From contig BDSI01000063.1 in the NCBI GenBank assembly GCA_003117195.1, positions 186,001 to 250,000 of the forward strand: a DNA stretch of 64,000 nt. The letters run 5' to 3'. The position numbers and the translations under genes were made by a program. Of this stretch, positions 1-10,630 are shown in pieces. Every line of letters begins with the position of its first letter. Positions within the stretch are counted from its first letter, which is position 1. The stretch is from Eudorina sp. 2006-703-Eu-15 (lineage: Eukaryota; Chlorophyta; Chlorophyceae; Chlamydomonadales; Volvocaceae). The notes beneath the pieces were generated by a model, which did no database searches, was not told where the DNA came from, and saw nothing but the letters and a program-made list of their open reading frames with translations.

Positions 1-237
1 TCCATGGAGTTATGACGCTGCGTCATTCGCGCCACGTACACGATCCGAGTGATGAGGACACTCTGCAACGCGAGGACTTCAGGTCAGGAGGATGACCCGA
101 TGTCTCAAACCCTGGAACTGTGGTTGGAATTCGACACACGTACTCACTTTGCCGGCTTTTGCAACCTTATTTAATATGACATCAAGGAGAGAGTCACGGG
201 GGCCTGCCTCCAGCTGGTTGCGTAACGTGTCCGCCAT
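1..237 (-). CDS. 5' end of an unrecognised gene, truncated by window edge
   Basis: Two exons of a minus-strand gene are visible: complement(148..237) with ATG at 237-235, and complement(1..62), which runs off the window. Exon 1 is 30 codons, begins MADTLRNQLEAG and ends AKAGK directly before a gtgagt donor. The next exon follows a cag acceptor in the same phase (0) and reads SVLITRIVYVARMTQRHNSM. The uninterrupted frame, strong donor and matching phase support a real gene. I do not recognise the family. The N-terminus looks like a soluble protein, with no signal peptide or transit peptide. A longer unspliced reading from 306 is possible but would add a stretch with no coding character. Confidence 0.55.
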
Positions 238-1493
238 TCCACTGATATCCCAACGTAAATACCTCAGCAAGTAACAGCTCCTTGTTGGAGGAGCAACCGC
301 TCCCAATCAAGTCAAAAAAGGTAATGTGGTAATATCCAGTGCGAAACGTTGCCTGAACGAGTTAAGCTACGTAAACTGAAGATGAGGAATGTGCAATAGA
401 CTCCGGTGCGAGCAGCGATCGCCTCGTGTCGAAGCTTCTAAGGACGTCCTTGTCTGCTTCAACAGTAAGAACCAAGACCGTCCATCTGTGCTACAAATTT
501 TTTCATGTTTAGCTAAACGAGATATTGAATGTGATGTAATGCTACCGAGCAGAGACTCTCATAAATGTAGATGGACGTGATTGAAATCTAACGGAATACA
601 AACATCGCAGAAGGGTGTAATAGTGTAGCTTTTGATCACAAACGGTTGCAACCTCGCGACAGCGCGAAGCAAATTAGATGATGATTAATTCGGGCACGTG
701 CGTTGTAAGTTGGGAACCGTCAACCGCTTAGCGACTCCGCTGTTGCGCTGTACGCTCCACCGTCGGTAACACTGTATTTGGCTATATACAAACATCAACT
801 TTCCATTTCGGGGAGGTCTTACTGTCTGCATGGTACGTATGACTCTATGACATCAACACGTTTGTACGTTGTACGCGGGCGCGAGGTTCGAGGCCGGCTC
901 CCATATTCCATTCTTCGACACAGAATCGTCTGAAGCTTTGACACCGCTGCCGCAGGTTGCAGTCTCTGCTTTTGCCCATCATTTAGCGCCGTACTCGGCC
1001 ATTTGAGGCTCCTCGTCCAAAGCTGCAGACATGTAAGCCTCTCATGTAAGCAAGCGATGCACCGATAAGCTTTGAGGATAGCTCAGGCCGCGACATTGAC
1101 CATTGCCAGGGTGCCAATCGACCGGTAGCTCCTACTGCCACCGTCGCCGCGGTGTCCGCATCTTTGACGTGCACTTGACACGAGAAGAAGTAAGTAGGCC
1201 TTTGCATGACGGGGCTTCTGGCCTGTGGGCGGCCCGATAGCGGGTCCAGAACCAGAAAGCCTGGGTCACCGCATTTGCGCACCAGCTCAAGCCTGCTCAA
1301 GCCCGCGCAGGGAAAGCAACAGCCGTTGCTTTTGCAACTCGCTGCAGTCCACTGTCTGAATATTTTACGCTGCTGGCATCTTCATCGTCTCCTAGCGAAC
1401 GCGACTGACACATAAGAAGCAAAGACCCACGGGTCACTAATCGCACCGCCTGTTTGATCTGCCGACTGGGCCTGCACGCAAACCCGCCGTGGG
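238..1493. promoter_or_regulatory. Intergenic region between two divergent genes
   Basis: This 1.26 kb gap lies between the left-edge minus-strand gene and the SET-like gene, and should hold the 5' UTRs and promoters of both. It is clearly less GC-rich than the flanking exons. I see no convincing exon, tRNA or repeat. Short open frames are present on both strands but lack splice-site or family support. Confidence 0.4.
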
Positions 1494-4400
1494 ATGCCAC
1501 ACGCAGACATGAAGCGGGGGAGAGACGGGTGCGATGACATCGAGGGTGCTGAGTCGGAAGGAGCTGAGGCGGCGCACCCAGAGGCGCGTAGGCCGCGACA
1601 CGCGGCCGGCACCGACCCGGCTCCGCAGGACAACCCGGCCGGCGCCGGTCCCAGCACGCCAGCTGCTGCCAGCGACCACCCCGCCCAACCACACGACAGT
1701 ACGGAATCATTACGGCCGCGACCGCCGGCGGTAGCGGACGGACAAAGTCGGGGCCACGGCGCCGGCGCTGAAGGGGGGGCGTCGTCGCCGCAAGTCTTCG
1801 GCTTGGTGCTCCAATACAAGATTCCCGGACGTCTGATGGCGCGGGGTGCCAATCTCCTCAGCGTTGTGCTACGGACAGAACCCGCGCTGCTGTTAGGTGT
1901 GCCCACACTGGACTGCGCCGTCCGTATGTACGTTCAAGATGGGCGCGGCGAACGCGAGCACACCGCCCGGCTGCAGACTAACCGGGTTGACGGTGTGCAC
2001 TTGCAGTGCACAGATGACCTGATTCGGGATCTGGACCTGAGGGACGGTGCCCAAGTCCTCTTCCAGGCCCGCCCCTCCGGGCGGCATGAGGTGTCCCGCC
2101 TGCCGGACCCGCCCGCGGGCTGGGTCAGGGTTCCGCTGACACATTCCAGCTTGATTTGCGGCCTCAAAGCGTCCCTCAGGGACATGCAGGCGGTGCTGGG
2201 CTCTGCAGGCGCCGCGCGGAAGCCAGGCCAGCGGCTACCCGTGATGCTGGACCCACGGGTCAGCAGCAGCTCGTGGGGGCAGTGGCCACAGGATGTCGAG
2301 ATCCAGAGCGCACAGGACGGTTGGCGATGCACCGAAAACCTGAGCAACTGGCTATCCGAGCAGGGGGTGGTCCCCGGTGTGGACACCTTGTTGCTGCGGG
2401 CCCAGGCCCCGACGCCTGCGGGCGAGGGACCCACGCCGACACCGGAGCCGCAGGCTACGCTGACGCAGCAGCAGCAGTTGCCACAGGGTCAGGCAGCGGC
2501 GGCGGAATCCCAGGCTGCAGCTGCGCCGGTAATCTTGCTCGCCCTTGAACTGCGGTCGGCTTCCATCACGGAGTCCGCGGGTGCCACCCAGCAGCAGCAG
2601 CCGCAGCAGCAGCCGCAGCAGCCGCAGCAGCGGGCGGCGGGTTCGGCTCACAAAGGAGCAGCAGCAGCATGGGGTCCCGCCCCTGGCGGCAGCGGTGGCG
2701 CGGCTGCGCCGGCGGCTGCGGCGGTGGCTGCGGCGGTGGCTTCAGCGGCCCATGGGTCGGCTGTCGACCAGCAGCCCCAACACGCCACAGCGCAGGGAAG
2801 CGGTCCAAACAGCACAGCCCAACAGGTCACCAATGCCGCCAACGCAGCACCTACAGAGGTCCTCCCCACAATCGCCACCGCTGCGCCCATGGCAGTGTAT
2901 GCTGTGCAGCAAGGCGGCGCCGGTGCGGCCCCCAGCCACCCGCCGCCGCTCCCTCCTCTGGGGGATAACCTACCCCGTGTGAAGGTGGAGGTCCAGCAGC
3001 CTCAGCAGGCTGATCTGGGCAGGGCCGGCGGCCACAACTCAGCTGCAGCAGGCGGGGCGGCTGGAGAGGTAGATGCGGCCCCCAGCCACCCACCGCCGCT
3101 CCCTCCTCTGGGGGATAACCTACCCCGTGTGAAGGTGGAGGTCCAGCAGCCTCAGCAGGCTGATCTGGGCAGGGCCTGCGGCCACGTCTCAGCTGCAGCA
3201 GGCGGGGCGGCTGGAGGGGTAGATGCGGCCCCCAGCCACCCGCCACCGCTCCCTCCTCTGGGGGATAACCAACCCCGTGTGAAGGTGGAGGTCCAGCAGC
3301 CTCAGCAGGCTGATCTGGGCAGGGCCTGCGGCCACGTCTCAGCTGCAGCAGGCGGGGCGGCGGGCGGAGCCTACATGGGCAACCAAACACGCCACCCCAC
3401 ACCGGTTGCACCGGGCCATCCCGACATCGTTGAGCTGCTGTCTGACAGCGACGAGGATGAGCCTGACGGCCGGCAGGGTCCGCAAGCGCTGCAGCAGCCG
3501 CGGCAGCCGCAGCTTTCACAGCAGCCGCGGCAGCCGCTGCAAAGTCACTCGGTGCAGGACAAGCGCGGAGCTCAGTTGCCACGTCCGGCGTCGTCGCTTC
3601 CACAGCAACAAAATATGCACACAATTCAGGGTCAAGCCGCGGAGATATTGCAGCCGCAGCAGGGGCAGGGGCAAGGGCAGGGGCCACAGCAGCAGCGGCA
3701 GGTTCGACAGGTACGGCACGTACATCCACAGCCGCAACTGCTTGATGCGGTGATGGCCACGTCATCGCCCGAGCAGCCGGGACCTCAGCCTGGTGAGCTG
3801 CAGCCGCAGCAGCCGCAGCAGCCACAGCAGCCGCAGCAGCCGCAGCAGCCGCAGCAGCCGCAGCAGCCACACGCGTCCGGCAGCAGTGCACCCCCTGCCG
3901 TACCCGCCGCGGGGCACATCACCCACCTGCACGGCTGCGCGTCAACTGGGGTGGGTCTCCCGCCGCCGCAGCCCGGTGAGGAGCGGGTGTGTGGGACGAC
4001 CTTCGCCCCTGGACTGGAAGTGCGCCGCATTCGTGACGAGTGGCAGGCGGCCTTGGAGAGGGAGTGCCAGCGACCCCTGGCACAGATCGGGCCGCTGAAA
4101 CAGATCCGCATAGACCCCGAGACGGCCACGTTGCTTCGCGGCCTGGACTTGGATCTATCGATCCCACTCGCCGAACGACTGGGCCTTATGTCGGCAATGA
4201 AATACGGTGCACCTCTGCCCGAGCAGCCCCTGGAGCCGGAGGACGTGGAGGTTGCGCTGGACCCGGCCACGGGCACGTCGGACCTCCGCACTCAAAAACG
4301 AATTTTCAAGAACGACGTCATCGGCGTCATCGGCGGCTACGTCATGCGCCAGCAGCCCGACCGGGACGACTTCCGGGACCTCGGCTACCTGGCGCTCCAG

Positions 4401-5476
4401 GAGGGGGCGCGGCAGCAGCTGCGGCAACGCCTGGTCGGCGGCACTGCTGCTGCCCGGGACACTGCTGCGGTGGAGCAGGAGGGCTGGTCTTTCCTTGCGG
4501 TGTCCAACTGTGTGGCCATGACCGCCGCCGCAACGGGGCGAGGCGCGGGGCAGGAGCAGGCGCCGGGGCGGGCGGAGCACCCGCAGGCGCAGGGTGAGCC
4601 TCGAGGTGAGGGGTGAAGACGGGGTCGAACGGGACGGTGGGGCGCTTTGCCGGCATGTACAGAATGGTTGGCGCCGTGGCCGTACTCCTTGGCGTCTTTG
4701 ACCTGTACTGTGCCTTCGACACGTCTCAGCCTGTTTGTCTTTGTTCGTTTGTTTTTGTGGACTGAGATCACGAGGACAAGCACTTCATGTTTCGGCACGG
4801 CACGGCACAACGCCTGGACGCCGCAACCGCAACGAACTCCCGGCGGTTGCCCTCTGCGGTGCTGTGCAGGGTTCCCGCCGCTGGTCCTCCAGATGCTCGG
4901 CTACGGCAACCTGGCCGCGTACGTCAGGAACCCGCGGTTGGGAGAAGCTGCGAACACAGTGGTAGGTGCATCCGGAGAGGCCGCCTGACACCGCAGTCCG
5001 CACAGGAGTTACGGCACTTCAACGGCTAAACAAGGCCAGGCAAGGCGCTTTCGAGAGAGAGCCATCTCCGTCTCTGGGCCACAATTATTGATTCTTCTGG
5101 CGCCTGCCGCCCTCCCGCACCGCATCACATTTTCGTACATCGTACAAATACGGCTGCTCCGGTCGAACAAGTGCCGTACTAACTGTCGTTATTGTTATGC
5201 TGTTCGTTCCCGGTAGGTGCTTTCGCGGTGCACTTCCAGCTGACTGTCCCCCTGCCCTCTCCTCCCTCCCCGCCCTCGCCCTGAAAGGCCGTCACTGTGC
5301 AGGTCCGTGGCGTGCCGCTGCTGGTGCTGGTGGCCCTGCGGGACATCCAGGCCGGAGAGCCGCTCCTGTGGGACCGAGGTCAGGAGTGGAAGCAGCAGCA
5401 GGACACCTGGTCCAGGGCGCTGCGCCGTAACGGTCTGGAGCCGCAAGCGGTGCTGCACGGAACGCAGCCGCAGTAG
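1494..5476 (+). CDS. Gln/Pro-rich protein with C-terminal divergent SET domain and SUMO-type motifs
   Basis: The model is join(1494..4593, 4870..4961, 5303..5476), 1121 residues, with phases 1 and 0 agreeing across both introns. An unidentified globular-looking region (about 95-270) is followed by Gln, Pro and Ala low complexity. Three tandem 50-residue repeats (about 478-627) each carry RVKVEV, a psi-K-x-E SUMO-attachment consensus (K497, K547, K597). Just after them, DIVELLSDSDEDE (644-656) resembles a SUMO-interacting motif. The C-terminus fits a SET domain: IFKNDVIGVIGGYVM (from 937), GNLAAYVRNPRLGEAAN (from 1046) and LLVLVALRDIQAGEPLLWD (to about 1088). SET proteins methylate protein lysines, often on histones. 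Here the usual NHxCxPN is not recognisable and the Tyr of the ELxxDY segment is Arg (WDRG), so catalysis is doubtful. SET membership is an inference from this pattern. Confidence 0.7.
2926..3375 (+). repeat. Three tandem 150-bp repeats inside the SET-like gene
   Basis: Three near-identical 150-bp units follow each other; the marker cccagccacc ends at 2940, 3090 and 3240. The period is a multiple of three, so each unit adds 50 in-frame residues. Each unit encodes SHPPPLPPLGDN, then RVKVEVQQPQQADLGRA, then an Ala/Gly stretch. Few substitutions separate the copies, which suggests recent expansion or gene conversion. Confidence 0.95.
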
Positions 5477-7572
5477 CCGCAGTAGCCGCAGTAGCTGCTG
5501 CAACTGCAGTAAGCGCCGTGGGCACAGATCCAGGACCGCGGACTGCGGCACCAAATGGATGCTTCGCCCGTCACCGGTACTGACTGGACTGCCGCGGGGC
5601 GATGCGGCGGGAATGGAACATTGGTTTGTCGCCGGTAGGGGGAGGGATCTCATGTTGCCGCGGGGCCGCACGGTGTGCTCCTGGGCCGTCCAGCCGTTCG
5701 TATGAGGCCCAGCCGGCCAGTGATCTCGCCCACAGCAAATGACTCTTAAGTGATGGCCGGGATGGACAGATAGAGGCGGACGGACGGAGGCGGACGGACG
5801 GAGGTGGCCGGGGGCTGCAGTGTAGCTTCGGATCGGTAGCCGTATGTACGGCGTGTGGGTCGGCGTGCATTAGTTCGGCAGCTGCATTAATTTGATGACA
5901 TTCCGGCCACGGAGTTTGTCGCGTGGGTTATTATTAGGATGTTACATCGGACCCCGCGGGTCATCGGTGACAGCCCCGGCGACAGCCGAGGCTTCCTCAC
6001 CAAGTCACCATACACTGCCTAAATGAACTAACGCCACCGTGGGTTGCCACGGCTGTTGGCAGGTCGTTGATGGGTCATTGCTGTGTCACGGGAAGCTGGG
6101 GACGGAACCGTATGCTGTTGCGGGCGTAAAGGGGAGGACATGTATGGACGGGATTCCTGATGGTGACTTGGTGAGGCGTGTTGAAACCCGCTGGCCGGGG
6201 GGAGTACAGCTCCAGGAGGTGTCCGCATGTGGTGTAGCAGGGCGGGGATTACCCGGGCATTAACGAGGGTGCAGACCGGCGAGCTGTCGTCCGAATGCAA
6301 TGCGTCAGATTGAGGCGGCGGCGGACCCAAACCAGGTTATCGGTGACAGCCGAAGCCCCGTCACACGCACCCTGCCATTCCGGCACCTTGAGGCGCCGAA
6401 TGGGTTCCGTACGTGTTGGGATGAGTGGCCGGCGGACTGATGTTGACGTAGACGCAACCAAGAGGCCGTGCCAGGTTACCAACTTGCATCAGTATCCGCA
6501 CGTCAAGATAGAGCAGTCCACCGAAGCAGGTCCGCCCCCGAGATGCCTTCCCGCCTGGATCGCGCCGCCCTGTATGTGGCCGACCCAGCAGGTGCTACCC
6601 CTTCCTCCTCGCTCCCCGCACACCGCCTGGATGCCCTCAAGGTAGGTCCACATGCACACCACTGATCCAGCGTTTGCAGTCTTCTACACCGCACCGCACC
6701 GCACCGCACTTCACCGCACCGCATTTCCCATCGGCTCAAAAGGGGTGCGGGGCGCCTGGTCCCGGGCATGCAGCAGGCAGCAGCCCGCACCCTCCTTTGC
6801 TAGCTGGACAGGAGCGCTCACCGCACACGGCTGGCTGTCGATGGGTCGGTTGGTTCGGGGGCTGCGGCGGGGGCTTATAGAAACGCCGCTGACCGTGCCT
6901 GGCTTGCTTGGGTAGGTCCCTAACCCCCTACGCATACATCGCATCTCGGCGCTGCCATCCGTCAACTGGAGACCAGGTCGTCCCCTGCCGCTAGGAACCT
7001 AGGATGTGTCCCTCGTCCCCCGCCGGGGTTGATGGCGGCCGCCGCCCGATCGAGTGTGTGGCATGTATGTCGCGGTTAGTTTCATCCACCCTAGAGGCCC
7101 GAGGTAAGGTAGGTAGGGCCTTATTCCCCGCAACCCACCAGCCACCACCCGCTTAGCACCCGGTACAGCGGGTGCCCACGAAAGCCCCAATGTGGTTGGA
7201 GGTACATTAGGGTCCAAGAGGGTCCAACAGACACACGACGATGCATGCAAACCATGTTGGTGCAGCACGCACAAGGCCCAGGGGCGTGGCCGGCCCGTTC
7301 GGGGCTACCCGGGTCGTGATCCCTCGAAGCGATCCACCCCCTGTCATCTTATATATCATGCAGTTCGCCTCACGCCACCGGCCGCAGGCAAGGCTACACG
7401 CGGGCCCCGCCCAGCATCCCAACAGAATCAACCAACGACCGCACTCCCAAGCAAGCTCTATCTTCCACGCAGGTCGGTCAGGGCGGAGGTTCCGCGTTGC
7501 AGGGCTGCGCTGCGCTGCGCCTACTTCCTCGTCCTACTTCCTCGTCCTACTTCCTCGTCCTACTTCCTCGTC
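5477..7572. other. Convergent intergenic gap downstream of the SET-like gene
   Basis: This 2.1 kb gap between convergent genes begins with a ccgcagtag repeat right after the SET-like stop, then short GGACGGA-type repeats near 5770-5810 and a caccgcacc repeat near 6689-6722. A possible two-exon small gene (6543-6915) is listed separately. Nothing else in the gap can be supported as coding. Confidence 0.4.
6543..6915 (+). CDS. Possible small two-exon gene, speculative
   Basis: A candidate model is join(6543..6641, 6781..6915), 77 residues. The first segment starts MPSRLDRAALYVADPAGAT and ends HRLDALK exactly at a strong gtaggt donor in phase 0. The second starts after a ggcag acceptor in the same phase and ends PLTVPGLLG before TAG. 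The splice-site and phase fit is the only evidence. The composition is ordinary for non-coding GC-rich DNA here, and no family is recognised. It may equally be a chance arrangement in intergenic sequence. Confidence 0.22.
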
Positions 7573-7586
7573 CTACTTCCTCGTCC
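7522..7586. repeat. Five tandem copies of a 13-bp unit at the 3' end of a gene
   Basis: The unit tacttcctcgtcc starts at 7522, 7535, 7548, 7561 and 7574. The copy nearest the minus-strand gene supplies its last codons and the TAG stop at 7575-7573; the rest would lie in the 3' UTR. Confidence 0.95.
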
Positions 7587-8633
7587 ACAGGTGGATGGCG
7601 TAATTGATGATGTTGGAGATGCTTTTGCAGGCCTCGCGGAGCGGCGGCAGCAGCAGCCAGTGCACGGTGGAGACGGGTGACTGCCGGGCGATGTAGTAGA
7701 CGGCGAGGGAGACCGCCAGCCACACAGCCACGGAGATGAACTCCACGAGGATGGCGTGCTTGAGCTGCGAGGGCGCGCGGGGCCCAAGGTGCGAGGGCGG
7801 GGCTCACGATGCGCGCGGTTTGGAGGCCGCAGACCGGCGAGACAAGTGGAGTGGGGTTCGGGTGGGCAGCGCGGTCGTGCGGTGGGGTGGTTGGTTGGTT
7901 GGGGTAAATGGTGTCCAAGCCGACAAGTACAATCTTACAACCTCCGGTGGCTGTGTGGACTTCGTGTGACATGGGGGACTGCCGTGCCAGCGCGCACCTT
8001 GATGAGCACCCAATGGCTTACGCGTGAAAGCCAGATGCGGGCCCCAACGCGAAACCCCCAAACCAGGCCCTCGGCTGGCGCTTCAGCGCCACGCAAGCAT
8101 GTACGACATCACGACACACGACGCACGGCAACGCGGCCCATGACAAGCCGCGAGGATCAACCAGGGGATCATCACTCAGCCCAAACTCGCGGGAATCGCC
8201 GCGTGGGCGATTGACTGCGGCGGGGGTTATGCGTGCTGAATGCTGTATTACACGCGGGCACCAGATGTGAGTGTGCATGTCTCGCGCTTCATGCGCTGGG
8301 TGGTGCATGTCGTACACTGACGAGGCGGCACATGTCGTGCACTTATGATGCGGCACACACCTCCTGGCGGCGCTCCGGTTCCGGCACCCCAGGCACCCCA
8401 AACAGCAGCGGGCGATAGGCCGCGCACACCGGCACCACCTGTGGCTGGGTCGGGCGGGGGCAGCACGGCGGGAGGGAGCGCGGCACCCAGGCCACATGGA
8501 GCAACGACTGCTGCCCGAGCCAGCCAGCGACCAAGGCATCAGCCGATTCACAGGCATGCCAGCGCGGCGTCATTCCAGCCGGGGTGCTGCTGCGGATATC
8601 CACATTCGCGCTGTCGGATTGCAGGCAGGGCAT
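7573..8633 (-). CDS. Small putative membrane protein
   Basis: The last exon, complement(7573..7764), is well supported. It follows a ccctcgcag acceptor and encodes LKHAILVEFISVAVWLAVSL, a hydrophobic helix, then a second amphipathic stretch ending INYAIHLWTRK-stop. An upstream exon ending at a gtgtgt donor, complement(8361..8438 or longer), joins in phase 0 and encodes VVPVCAAYRPLLFGVPGVPE. If that exon is read back to the first Met at 8633 without a further intron, the protein has 154 residues. The 5' part is uncertain and more exons may exist up to about 8900. No family is recognised; one or two membrane segments suggest a small membrane protein. Confidence 0.45.
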
Positions 8634-10630
8634 CCGCTATGCCGCATGGCTGCCGGCGCGTGCCTGTCTGACCAGCAGGGTCTGCGCCCGCTCAAACTGT
8701 GCGTGTTTTGGTGCGCGGCCGGGAGTCAAGTAGATCAGGTCAGAGGTCACGGAGGAGGTTTCGGGTTTCAGGTTCCCGAGAGAGGCTTGCGGCGGCGGTT
8801 CACCGTTGTAACTCAACCTGGCAAGCTGCACTTCTTTGCAGGGGCGACAACCCGGTGAAGTGGCCGGCTGGAGCTGGGATGAAAAACAGCCCAGGCACAC
8901 CCAGGCCTGCGACGGGAGCCCCTCAGCATGCCCCATGAACCCAGCTGCCCTCCCCAGCAATCTACCCTACGTGGGGCCCTCGCACCTGCGTGCTCAGTCG
9001 CACTGGCCGCAAGGGGCTGCGGGCGGTCTGTCGCCCTGCCGCCAGCCCGTCACCCAAACAAGAAATGTTGACGGCCCCGCGTGTTGCGCCCGAGGTCGCG
9101 GGCAGCCAGGGCGCACTTGCCGCCAAGCCCTTTGCGGTTGGGCGTGATGAGGGCAGAATGCTCCGCTGGAGGCAGGCCGAGGACGCCATGTCGTTGTGGG
9201 TGGATGTGCGTGCGATGACCGCGGTCGGCAACCTGCGGAACGAGCCTCGAGCGAATGTCCGCGCCGCTGATCCCTCGATCCTAAGCTGTAACCCTTTTCG
9301 GACAGTGCGTAGTAAGCAGAGATACTGAATGGCTGTTGATACCTAGCATATGCATGCGCTATAATTCTGGGCAACGCTATAAGTTTGGAGCATGGTACGC
9401 GCGTCCTGAGGTTGTCAACCGCCGACCCGTGGGTCGCATTGAAACGCATGCGTGTCGACTTTCACATCCAGGCTTCAACGTAGGACGGAACCAGGCTGTC
9501 CGTCAGTGTCTAATCCTGTCATGTAAGGCTGTTGAAATTCGGTTCATACTATAGGTTTTGACGATGCTGCAGCTCTTCCCTCCAGACTTTTCGCCCCGAG
9601 TTGCACGGGGACCTCCCTCCTCGGGTGTGGTGAAACGACGTCGAGGTACCGGCGAATGTACACGTAGGGCGAAGCAAGGTTACGCCGTTTGCAACTGACA
9701 ACAGCAATATGACACGGTCGCCAATGTGAAGGGCACGTGCCAGGGGCGCTGAAATGTTTCAGAAAGCCATTCGTAGGTTCCCCCTTTTTCGATGCAAACC
9801 CCTATTGACATGTAACGTCCCGTCCCTGACGGGCCCAGGAACCCTAAGCCTTACCCTCCCGCCATCCAGCTTGACCGCGCTTGCCAAGGAAAGTCTGCGG
9901 CTGCCGTGCGATGGACAGCCGCGACCGCCGTCCAGGGTCCGATCGGAGGTCATCTCGCTGCAGCGGCTCAGCACGCGAACCAGGAGGTGGAACAAGGGTT
10001 GGAGCGGTCTGCTGCGGGACAACGAACATACTTGACGACTTTTACATGGGGCAACTGACGGCACATGCATCTCGACGCCACGCCTTTGTGGGAATTTCCG
10101 CCCCTTCAGGCCATGGGGCGACAGCTGCGGCTGGGGCTGCATTGTCAGCAGCGGCCAGGACAGCCGCGCGTATACCCGGCTACCTTTCTCGCACTGCGTG
10201 AGCTTTGAAGCAGGCCGGCATGTCAAGTCACCGAGGGGCCTCCCGGGATTGAACCGCGCACATTCGTCACCTGGGGACACACGTCCATGCTAACGGTGTA
10301 ACCAACCCCCTATTGCACAGGTTTATCAGCCATATGGTTCAACCAAACCATTTATAATAAAGACGTACTTTTCCTGCCAGTGTATTTACGTCGCAAACCT
10401 CGCCCGCTCATTCTGCGACCGGGTGCGACTGTCCAACTCCGCGGCCCGGTCGTACCTGGCGTACACTCATGCAAAAATGCCTGAGATTGCACACGATTAT
10501 TATTTATAACGGTTGTCCCTCGCTTCACGCCGCCTTGGTAGTCCTGATAATTGTCGCAACTTTACACTCAGTGTCTTAGCAATTTCGATCTGCAAACAAG
10601 CAAAACCAAGCAGAGTATTTAATTTCAACA
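8634..10630. other. Gap between divergent genes, no supported gene
   Basis: This 2 kb separates the small membrane-protein gene from the TXNDC9-like gene. Part of 8640-8830 on the minus strand could hold another upstream exon of the membrane-protein gene (a frame containing LIYLTPGRAPKHAQFERAQ), but I cannot place its splice sites. The 3' 300 bases are AT-richer and should include the TXNDC9 promoter and 5' UTR. A tRNA-like element at about 10225-10310 is listed separately. Confidence 0.35.
10225..10310 (-). ncRNA. tRNA-like element, possibly SINE head or tRNA relic
   Basis: On the minus strand the segment carries ggttcaatccc, a close match to a pol III B box / T-arm, about 50 bases after ttggttacaccgttagcatgg, which resembles a D-arm / A box. 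The flanking ends ggggg and gcccc can partly pair as an acceptor stem. The anticodon arm does not fold cleanly and the T-stem has a mismatch, so a functional tRNA is unlikely. A tRNA-derived SINE or a decayed tRNA gene fits better. Confidence 0.25.

Noticed and set aside
2851..3891. 346-codon minus-strand Ala/Pro-rich frame
   Set aside because: It is the antisense shadow of the Gln-rich repeats in the SET-like gene; CAG repeats give poly-Ala/Leu in other frames.
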